Shown here one piece after another: positions 19,989 to 26,632 of a stretch of 26,632 bases of DNA. The first letter of the stretch is position 1, and every line of letters starts with the position of its first letter. Position numbers and translations under genes: made by a program. The notes under the pieces are model-generated. The model saw nothing but the letters and a program-made list of their open reading frames with translations, was not told the DNA's origin and did no database searches. The stretch covers positions 5,429,528 through 5,456,159 of the forward strand of contig JBOZIK010000001.1 in NCBI GenBank assembly GCA_051453625.1. Reading direction: 5' to 3'. Source of the stretch: Welwitschia mirabilis. Taxonomy: Eukaryota; Gnetophyta; Gnetopsida; Welwitschiales.

Positions 19989-20462
19989 NNNNNNNNNNNN
20001 NNNNNNNNNNNNNNNNNNNNNNNNNNNNNNNNNNNNNNNNNNNNNNNNNNNNNNNNNNNNNNNNNNNNNNNNNNNNNNNNNNNNNNNNNNNNNNNNNNNN
20101 NNNNNNNNNNNNNNNNNNNNNNNNNNNNNNNNNNNNNNNNNNNNNNNNNNNNNNNNNNNNNNNNNNNNNNNNNNNNNNNNNNNNNNNNNNNNNNNNNNNN
20201 NNNNNNNNNNNNNNNNNNNNNNNNNNNNNNNNNNNNNNNNNNNNNNNNNNNNNNNNNNNNNNNNNNNNNNNNNNNNNNNNNNNNNNNNNNNNNNNNNNNN
20301 NNNNNNNNNNNNNNNNNNNNNNNNNNNNNNNNNNNNNNNNNNNNNNNNNNNNNNNNNNNNNNNNNNNNNNNNNNNNNNNNNNNNNNNNNNNNNNNNNNNN
20401 NNNNNNNNNNNNNNNNNNNNNNNNNNNNNNNNNNNNNNNNNNNNNNNNNNNNNNNNNNNNNN
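19989..20462. other. Assembly gap (474 N) inside RNase H
   Basis: The RNase H motifs on the two sides (VVGGF and KEMLAI) are usually only about 30 residues apart, about 95 bp. A gap of 474 N therefore suggests either an insertion of roughly 380 bp or a wrong gap estimate. Confidence 0.99.
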
Positions 20463-21660
20463 AAAACCCCCTACAACAATTTTTCTTGCATTACACATAA
20501 GTTGAAAATCTTTACTCTAATAAGAACCTATGACAATATGTTTAGAAGAAATATTTTCTTTTAGAGTTTCAAATGCTAGTTAGAATGAATTGTTCCAATC
20601 AAATTTAATATCTTTTTCAAGTCAGAAGTGGAGATATTTCCAAATTCTAGCATGATCATGAATAAAACATCAATAAATACCATCATGACTAAGAAAAGAT
20701 CTAACTTGTTTAACATTAGTTGGAGAACTAAGGTTTTTTAATGATATCAACTTTTGTGGATTCCATCCTTATCCTTATTTTAAAATGTGATGTCTTAAGA
20801 CAATTCAGGAGAAAACTCTTTTCCCAACACAAATGTAAACCACTCTTAATACATTGATGTAGGACTTTCTCTAATCTTTCTATAGTTTGTTCAAAGGTAT
20901 TACCAAAGATAGAGAAGTCATCCATAAATATTTTAATAGCATCCTCTATCATATTAGAAAAGATCCCCATCATGGCTCATTAAAAAGTTTCAAGGGCATT
21001 GCAAAGTCCAAAGGACATTTGGCTAAAAGAAAAGATTCCAAAGGATGAGGTAAAAGTGGTTATATCTTGTTCTTCACTTGCTCTAGAAACTTGATTTTAG
21101 TCACTATATCCATCAAGAAAACAATAGTAGGCATGACCTTAAATTCTATCAAGCACTTAACGAAGAAAAGGTAAAGGATAATTATCCTTTTTAGTGACCT
21201 TATTACGTTTTCTAAAATTTATGCACATTCTTCATTTTCCCTCTTTCTTTGGAACTATTATTAAAGGACCTACCTACTCACTATCGGATATGTCATGTAN
21301 NNNNNNNNNNNNNNNNNNNNNNNNNNNNNNNNNNNNNNNNNNNNNNNNNNNNNNNNNNNNNNNNNNNNNNNNNNNNNNNNNNNNNNNNNNNNNNNNNNNA
21401 AGGACCTACCTACTCACTATCGGATATGTCATGTACAATTTTGACATCCATAAGTTTAAGGATTTCATCTCTAATGATTTTTTAAGGCCTAATTGAGTCT
21501 TCTTTGGGGCTATCTAATAGGTTTAGCATTATCTTTAAAGTAAATCTTGTATTAAACTATGAAAAGAGGAATGGAAGCAAAGTATTTATGTGTCCAAGAA
21601 AAGGAATTTTCTTTTAAATTTAAGAGTGAGATCAACTTTGATTATTATTAAGGAGTGATA
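20463..21660 (-). pseudogene. Gypsy reverse transcriptase and RNase H start, minus element
   Basis: Reverse transcriptase copies the element RNA into DNA. On the minus strand I read DNAKPIR, QRRLN, then EILKLMDVKIVHDISDSE, VPKKEGK, MCINFRKRNKVTKKDNYPLPF, YYCFLDGYSDYNQV (first catalytic aspartate kept), MSFGLCNALETF, and an open segment of 81 codons (20,728-20,973) with FMDDFSIFGN, whose two catalytic aspartates are intact (FMDD about 20,917-20,928). Then SPTNVKQVRSFLSH, FIHDHA, AFETLKENIS, and FQLMCNARK, where the RNase H catalytic aspartate of MCDA has become asparagine. Stops include TGG to TAG. A false 100-N gap interrupts it. Confidence 0.9.
21300..21399. other. Assembly gap (exactly 100 N), probably not real
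   Basis: The 36 bases before the gap (21,264-21,299) and the first 36 after it (21,400-21,435) are identical. If the two are counted once, the RT frame on the minus strand continues without a shift across the join. The placeholder most likely separates two contigs that overlap. Confidence 0.9.
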
Positions 21661-22223
21661 AGATCACTAATTATTAAGTGTTTCATTTGATTTTTAGATA
21701 GAAAAAATATTTTAAACTTGAGTAATTTCAAGGCTGATATTTTAAGCTATTATCCCATCTATTATGGGGATGACAGATGTGGGATGACACTCTACAAAAA
21801 GTTTCTTGACTAAGTAAAAATGTTGAGTTTATTCCTATTCAGTATGTCCTTCATCCTCAAACATAAGATAATGTGTTTTAGTGGGGTCATCATATAAATT
21901 TGGTTGATGTAGCATGATCAGTCTTTCCTCAATTGATCGATGTTGTAAAAACAAAGTTGATTTTAGTCCATCTTCAAAGTCAAACTCAGTTCCTGTGTTC
22001 TCTTTAGTAGTATTAAAAACTCTAATGGTAAATTGTATATTGCTAAAATGACATTCCATCATCTCATATTGTGTGTCAATGATACAATGGTAGTTATGCA
22101 AAAGGCTCTTCTTAAAATGAGTGGATAACCTCCATCATGTTCTATCTTAATAATGACAACATCTATATTAGATTATATTTGCTAATTGATGTTAAACTAA
22201 TTTCTCTTATGTAGTAAAAAAAA
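21661..22223 (-). pseudogene. Protease-to-RT spacer of the minus Gypsy element
   Basis: At its right end the minus strand reads IEHDGGYPLILRRAF across a frameshift into an 88-codon open stretch (21,835-22,101) reading LHNYHCIIDTQYEMMECHF-type sequence. This corresponds to the conserved 'YPLILGRPFL' segment after the protease in Athila-type pol. The remainder up to RT is a poorly conserved linker; it contains one TGTCATCC motif (21,751-21,789). The protease proper is cut off at the Copia LTR boundary. Confidence 0.65.
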
Positions 22224-22322
22224 TGTTATATCTTGTGTATAGTTGAGATTAGGTTTTACAAGTAAAAGAATTGAACCAAAATGCACCAAAAAAACTGCTA
22301 AGTTATATTAACCTCTAGTAAG

Positions 22323-22710
22323 GGTCGACTGGATCCTAAAGAGATTCGTTGCATTTACAGTAGTTATAAAGAAATGAAATAAACTCAGAGAGATTAACTG
22401 AATTCTTATAAGGTCAATCAAACCTATAACTTAAAGAATTAATGTCCCTAGACCAAATGGAAAGAGGTCAACTAGATTTTTATGAGGTCAACTAGATTTG
22501 AGAACCTGATAGATAGTAGCTTTAAACTAAGAGACAAGGGGTCAATAGGACCCAGGATGGTGTTGACCAGACTAGGGTCGACCAGATCCAATGGGTTCAA
22601 CTAGACTTAGAGAGTAAAAACTCAGGATAACCAAAGTCTTTTCTCAGGCTACCTATGTAATTCATGGCATCATATGGGGTCAACTGAATTTTTATGGGAT
22701 CGACCAGATA
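22323..22710 (+). repeat. Cluster of about ten GGTCRACYAGAT-like motifs in the Copia U3
   Basis: Copies or near copies occur at about 22,323 (ggtcgactggatcc), 22,391, 22,412, 22,466 and 22,486 (both ggtcaactagattt, 20 bp apart), 22,540, 22,562 (ttgaccagac), 22,576 (ggtcgaccagatcc), 22,594, 22,678 (ggtcaactgaattt) and 22,698 (atcgaccagata). Spacing is irregular. Some keep the CpG, others show CA in its place, which fits decay from a CpG-containing form. All lie upstream of the TATA box. Confidence 0.7.
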
Positions 22711-22834
22711 ACATGAAAAAGAAATTTATCTAAACGTTATGTATCTATTTCCTAGCCATTACCTAGCCATTTTCTAACTGTTTATAGCTGTTAAAGGTGC
22801 AATTCATTTGTAATAAATCCTAATAGCCTTTCAT

Positions 22835-22843
22835 TATAAATAG
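22835..22843 (+). promoter_or_regulatory. TATA box of the Copia LTR
   Basis: TATAAATAG fits the plant TATA consensus. It lies about 600 bp into the LTR and downstream of the GGTCGAC-like cluster, as expected for the U3 promoter of an LTR retrotransposon. Confidence 0.6.
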
Positions 22844-23029
22844 CTAGATAATAGATGACCTAGAGATCCTTTTTAGCACTATTCTTATTTAGCATAATCA
22901 TTGTGGATCTAAAATATTAAGTTATATTTTCATTAGCATATCATTGTATTGCTTCACATATGATCAAGGAGATCTATATTTGGCAAAAGAGCTTCACTCA
23001 GAATCAAATTTAAGAGCTTCATCATTGTG

Positions 23030-23245
23030 ATCTATTAGAGAAAAGCTCCATTCATTGTACTACTATAGAACATGTGATATCTAAGCANNNNNNNNNNNNN
23101 NNNNNNNNNNNNNNNNNNNNNNNNNNNNNNNNNNNNNNNNNNNNNNNNNNNNNNNNNNNNNNNNNNNNNNNNNNNNNNNNNNNNNNNATCTATTAGAGAA
23201 AAGCTCCATTCATTGTACTACTACTAAACCTGTGCTATCTGAGCA
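23030..23245 (+). repeat. 58-bp segment present on both sides of a 100-N gap
   Basis: 23,030-23,087 and 23,188-23,245 agree at 52 of 58 positions; the first 35 bases are identical (atctattagagaaaagctcc and on) and the differences fall towards the end. Either a tandem duplication inside the LTR, or overlapping contig ends joined without merging. Confidence 0.8.
23088..23187. other. Assembly gap (exactly 100 N)
   Basis: A fixed-length placeholder inside the Copia LTR, flanked by near-identical 58-bp segments. Confidence 0.99.
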
Positions 23246-23635
23246 ATTAAGGAATCATCATATCACATCCATTGTTTTCAGAGGTTGAGACTTAGTTTGC
23301 GGAAGTCCATTATTTAAGCTTGAGACTTACCCTATAAAAGTCTACTTGTAAGGATTACAAGTAAACCTGGTAAAACTTGTGGAGTAACAAAGATCCGAGA
23401 TCAAGCTTAGAAGGTTGATAGTAGATAGTAGGGGAGTTTTCAAACCACTATAAATCCTAAGTACATCAAAATTGATATTTTGTGCTTTCTGTCCTTTTGA
23501 TTCTTTACTTTCATCTTTTCATTTTATGTATGCACTTTTTTGATTTTATTATTTTTTAAAGATGAACTGTGCTTAGATAAATTAATTTTGAAATAACCTA
23601 TTCACCTCCCCTCTAGGTTTCTCGATCCTATTAGT

Positions 23636-23647
23636 TGGTATCAGAGC
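23636..23647 (+). other. Primer-binding site, initiator-Met tRNA
   Basis: TGGTATCAGAGC is complementary to the 3' end of plant initiator methionine tRNA, the usual primer of Copia elements. It is intact and lies just after the LTR. Confidence 0.92.
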
Positions 23648-23699
23648 AAGGTTAAGTCATCTTATTATATCTTAACTAATCTAGACTTAAAACCCTTTA

Positions 23700-24330
23700 A
23701 TGGATACTCTCTTTGATGAATTTTTTAGCATTCACTCCCTAAATACCTATGCCTTTATCTATTTTCTTTGGATAGTATATAGTTATATATTTAAATAGAT
23801 TTCAAAAAGAAAAAACTCATAGGGATTAAATGAAAGGAGACTTTCTTTTATGGCTTTTGTGCCACCATTACAAAATGTGCCAAAATACTTAGTCCATGAT
23901 GATGATGAAATGAGAAATGAAGATGAAGATGATTTAAAAGACACTTGTTAAGAGTTGTATCAAGAGTGTGAAAAACTAGCCAAAAGGATTAATAACCTAA
24001 ATAAGGTTATAAAATCCCTCACCAAGGAAAAGAATGATTTAGAATCAAGCTTTGAAAGAGTAAAATCTAAAAATGCCAACCTTACTTTGTAGGTAAAATT
24101 TTTTTCATATTTTGTTAACAAGTTTTCTGGTGGATCTACCAAATTAAAACAAATTCTTGAATTTCAAAAACTAGTTGGAAATAAATCAGATATTGGTTAA
24201 TCCCATAGAAACCTCAAGTACAGCAAACTTAAGTAACCAATTATGATAATCTTCTTTTAAAGTTTACATGTTATTTTTGTGGAAAAACAGGTCATTCAAA
24301 ATTTATGTGCAATGCTAGAAAGTTAATGTT
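23700..24330 (+). pseudogene. Copia gag remnant with CCHC zinc knuckle
   Basis: An ATG at 23,700 opens a short frame (MDTLFDEFFSIHSLN). From about 23,850 a second frame reads MAFVPPLQNVP, an acidic stretch (DDDEMRNEDEDDLKD) and a coiled-coil-like segment (ELYQECEKLAKRINNLNKV and on to ERVKSKNANL). The zinc knuckle at 24,269-24,310 reads CYFCGKTGHSKFMC, a perfect CX2CX4HX4C. Only about 570 bp lie between the ATG and the knuckle, far less than usual for this lineage, so most of gag has probably been deleted. Stops break the coiled-coil frame. Confidence 0.75.
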
Positions 24331-24419
24331 GTTTTTAAATTCTGTTAGTTCTTTTCCATTTTAATTTACTCCTAAGAAGAATTACCACTTAAGTCTAAAA
24401 AGACTATATGAGTAAAAGC

Positions 24420-24720
24420 TAATGATCTTAAAATTTTATTGATTCAGATAGATTTCAAAGTTTCAAATAGCACAAGTTGATATCTTGATAGTAGATGTTC
24501 AAAGCACATGATAGGAGATAAATCTAGATTCAAACATCTAAGCCACTTTCATGGAGAAGAAGTGACCTTCAAACATAATGGAAGAGCAAAAATAAAAGGC
24601 ATTGGAAGTGTTGGTGGAGGTAACCTTCTTAGAATTAATTTATTTTTATATGTAAGTGGTTTGAAGCATAATTTATTGAGCATCTAAATTTGTGATAAAG
24701 GTTACAAAGTAGTTTTTAAT
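24420..24720 (+). pseudogene. Copia protease, catalytic site altered
   Basis: Reads YLDSRCSKHMIGDKSRF (from 24,481), then EVTFKHNGRAKIKGIG, LYVSGLKHNLLSI. The aspartic protease signature is normally DSG; here the glycine codon is AGA (24,493-24,495), a single G-to-A change to arginine. The catalytic aspartate remains. It would have matured the gag-pol polyprotein. Confidence 0.85.
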
Positions 24721-25020
24721 AAATCAAAATGTGAAATTATGCATGAAAAATCAAATGATGTAATTCTTAGAGCTAGTAGAATAAATAATGTGTATAGCAT
24801 AGATCAATCATTTTCTCTTTGTTATTTATCAAATGTTTATCAAGATGAATTATGACATAAACATTTAGAACATGTTAATTATAATCAATTAAAAATGACT
24901 ATTCATAAAAATATTATTAGAGGAATTCCTAAGATTAATATAAAAAAATAAGGGTTGTGTGATCTGTGTCAAAAGGGAAAACAAATTATAAGATCTCATA
25001 AGAGTAAAACTCATGTTTCC
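24721..25020 (+). pseudogene. Copia GAG-pre-integrase zinc domain
   Basis: Reads YKVVFNKSKCEI, then a histidine pair in HKHLEHVNYNQL (tryptophan before it is a stop), RGIPKIN and CDLCQKGKQ. This is the HHCC zinc-binding region before the integrase core. One in-frame TAA (about 24,949) and one TGA are present. Confidence 0.8.
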
Positions 25021-25700
25021 ACTTCAATGCCATTAGAACTTATTCATATGGATTTAGTTTAGATGAAAAACATTATTTTCTTACAATGGTTAATAACTAC
25101 TCTAGATATACTTGGATAGCCTTTTCATCAAATAAGTTTGAAGCTTACAAGCATTGGGTTAAAATTTGCAACAAGATCCAAAATGAAAAGGGTTATGCCA
25201 TAAAGAAAATAAGAAGTAATCATGGTGGTGAATTTAAAAATAATTTTTTTGAAAAGTATTGCATTGAAAACGGTATTGATCACCAATTTTTAGCTTCAAA
25301 GCACCACAACAAAATGATATAGTTGAAAGAAAGAATAGAGTTCTTTAAGAAATGATTCGAACTATGCTAAATGATAAAGAAGTACCTAAATCTTTTTGGG
25401 ATGAAGCCATTAGCATAGCATGTTATATTATTAATAGAGTTTATCTTAAATTGGGTATTGATAAAATAACTTATGAGCTATGGAATGGAAGACAACCAAA
25501 TGTGTCATACTTTAAGGTTTTTGAAAGTAAATGTTATGTCCTAAAAGATAGAGAACATTTAAAAAATTTTAAATCAAAAGCTGATGAAGATATTGTTTTA
25601 TGATACTTAATAAGAAGTAGAGCTTACTGTGTTTTTAACAAAAGAAGCTTAGCTATATAAGAGTCAATAAATGTATAAATTGATGAGATTAACTTAAAAG
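25021..25700 (+). pseudogene. Copia integrase core and C-terminal domain
   Basis: Reads PLELIHMDLV (first catalytic aspartate kept); a deletion of about a dozen residues follows compared with the family. Then NNYSRYTWIAF (from 25,086), IRSNHGGEF, where the second catalytic aspartate is asparagine (AAT at 25,218-25,220), YCIENGIDHQF, a frameshift near 25,300, APQQNDIVERKNRVL with the catalytic glutamate kept, EMIRTMLNDKEVPKSFWDEA, and a C-terminal KVFESKCYVLKDRE / SRAYCVFNKRS domain. Open stretches are 25,086-25,322 and 25,352-25,603, in different frames. Confidence 0.88.
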
Positions 25701-26632
25701 TAAGCAACTTAAATGAAGAAGAAATCATAACCCTAAGTATTCCCACATCAAATAAAGGTGTTACCAGAAAAAAATAAATCTCATGTAAAAGAAGGAATAC
25801 TAAAAAAGCCTAAGATTTTAAAAGATCATCCGTTAGAATCCATTATTGGAGAAGTTAATTCAAGAGCATAAACAAGAGGTTCAATGAAAAATTTATATGC
25901 CCATGTCTATTATGTTTCAAAGATAGAACCCAAGAGCTTTGAAGGAGCAGAAAATCATAAAGAATGGATGCTAGTAATGCAAGATGAGCTACAATAGTTC
26001 AAAAAAAAGAATGTTTGTAAACTAGTAGAAAGACCAAAAGATAAGAATGTTATTGGTACTAAATGGATCTTTAATAATAAGTGTAATGAAGAAAATAATG
26101 TTATCAAAAAAAAAAAAAAATCAAAACTTGTAGCTCAAGGCTTTAACCAAATCAAAGGAATTGATGTAAGAGATACTTTTGCTTCTATTACAAGATTAGA
26201 TAGCACTAGAATGTTTTTATCTTTTTCAGCTTTTAATAACTTCAGAGTTTATCAAATGAATGTAAAAAATGCTTTTCTAAATGAATGATTAAATGAATNN
26301 NNNNNNNNNNNNNNNNNNNNNNNNNNNNNNNNNNNNNNNNNNNNNNNNNNNNNNNNNNNNNNNNNNNNNNNNNNNTATGGATTAAAATAAGCACTAAGAG
26401 CATGATATGAAAAGTTAGCAACCTTTTTAAAGAAAAATGGATATGATCATGGAACAGTAGATAAAAATTTATTTGTGAAGAAATTGAAAAATTATTCTAT
26501 TATTATATAGATTTATGTAAATATTATTTTTGGTGCTTCAAATGAAAATTTATCAAAAGAATTTACAAACATTATGACAAATCAATTTGAAATGAGTATT
26601 CTTGGTGAAATTAAAATGTTTCTTGGACTTTA
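25701..26632 (+). pseudogene. Copia reverse transcriptase (RVT_2), incomplete
   Basis: After a linker with DHPLESIIGEV and YYVSKIEPKSFEGAE, RT reads NVIGTKWIFNNK, a run of 15 A coding five lysines, SKLVAQGFNQIKGID, RVYQMNVKNAFLNE, a 77-N gap, YGLK, KNGYDHG, VDKNLFVKK, IYVNIIFGAS and FEMSILGEIKMFLGL at the window end. Both catalytic motifs are damaged: QMD has become QMN (26,259-26,261), and YVDD reads YVN with one codon missing (26,514-26,522). Stops include CAA to TAA and TGG to TGA after the gap. Confidence 0.9.
26299..26375. other. Assembly gap (77 N) inside Copia RT
   Basis: About 30 residues are expected between the RT segments on either side, close to the 77 N given, so the size estimate is reasonable. 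Confidence 0.99.

Larger units (their letters stand above)
15092..22223 (-). mobile_element. Minus-strand Ty3/Gypsy element (Athila/Tat type), 5' end missing
   Basis: Read on the minus strand from 22,223 to 15,092 the order is protease-RT spacer, RT, RNase H, H2C2 zinc finger and integrase, long 3' leader, polypurine tract, 3' LTR. All pol domains carry stops. The left end (15,092) abuts the truncated protease of the plus Gypsy element, and the right end abuts a Copia LTR. The 5' LTR, gag and most of the protease should lie beyond the Copia element if it is nested. Its integrase and post-integrase block match the plus copy at 6,407-7,770, so they are one family. Confidence 0.75.
22224..23633 (+). 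mobile_element. 5' LTR of the Copia element, about 1.4 kb
   Basis: The right end is set by the primer-binding site two bases on and by the typical ...cctcccctctaggtttctcg... segment before it. The left end is proposed at TGTTATATC (22,224), just after the Gypsy pol remnant ends and an oligo-A run. It contains a cluster of GGTCGAC-like motifs, a TATA box and a duplicated segment at a gap. The final bases read CCTATTA rather than a clear CA, presumably mutated. Confidence 0.65.
22224..26632 (+). mobile_element. Ty1/Copia element (SIRE/Maximus type), right end outside window
   Basis: The order is LTR, initiator-Met primer-binding site, gag remnant, zinc knuckle, protease, GAG-pre-integrase, integrase, RT. 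Integrase before RT defines Copia. The primer site, the late zinc knuckle next to the protease, and the HPLESIIGE / TRGSM-type linker before RT are typical of the SIRE/Maximus lineage. The element ends inside RT at the window edge; RNase H and the 3' LTR are outside. The frames carry many stops, several frameshifts and loss of catalytic residues, so the copy is not autonomous. Confidence 0.85.

Noticed and set aside
1-26632. Host genes, tRNAs, rRNAs or microRNA hairpins
   Set aside because: No exon-like open frames with conserved domains outside the retroelements and no tRNA-like or rRNA-like sequence were seen on either strand.

Overview
This window looks like intergenic, repeat-filled DNA from a large, AT-rich flowering-plant nuclear genome. 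I see no intact host gene, tRNA, rRNA or CRISPR array. Almost everything that can be recognised is decayed LTR retrotransposon: Ty3/Gypsy of the Athila/Tat type (gag, DLGxSxN-type protease, FMDD reverse transcriptase, integrase, no chromodomain) and one Ty1/Copia element of the SIRE/Maximus type. All coding regions carry many stops and frameshifts. A large share of the lesions are C-to-T or G-to-A changes, as expected from long cytosine methylation and deamination. The species cannot be fixed from the sequence; the Copia LTR hints at a monocot, but only weakly.

Layout. Positions 1 to about 3,050 hold the 3' part of a plus-strand Gypsy copy: a conserved block that lies downstream of integrase, then a decayed extra ORF. 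From 3,050 to 5,770 there is AT-rich DNA with a 70-bp tandem duplication, a dimeric minisatellite and TA microsatellites. From 5,775 to 6,350 an inverted repeat surrounds an assembly gap. From 6,407 to 10,680 the same Gypsy family recurs on the plus strand: integrase, conserved block, extra ORF. From about 11,147 to 15,091 lies the 5' half of another plus-strand Gypsy element (probable LTR, decayed primer-binding site, gag, protease). It stops abruptly at 15,091/15,092.

From 15,092 to 22,223 there is a minus-strand Gypsy element, read right to left: pre-RT spacer, RT, RNase H, integrase, a 2-kb 3' leader, polypurine tract and a complete 1,167-bp 3' LTR. It appears to have inserted into the protease region of the plus-strand element. 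From 22,224 to the window end is a plus-strand Copia element: LTR with TATA box, initiator-Met primer-binding site, zinc knuckle, protease, integrase and RT, running off the right edge. It appears to have inserted into the minus-strand Gypsy element. The proposed order of events is plus Gypsy, then minus Gypsy, then Copia.

Six N gaps are present. Two are exactly 100 N and are flanked by the same sequence on both sides, so they are probably unmerged contig overlaps. The most interesting leads are the extra ORF module repeated downstream of integrase, the dimeric 29-bp minisatellite, the GGTCGAC-like motif cluster in the Copia LTR, and a hairpin-forming TGTCATCC motif recurring four times in the minus Gypsy element. 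No functional system can be claimed.
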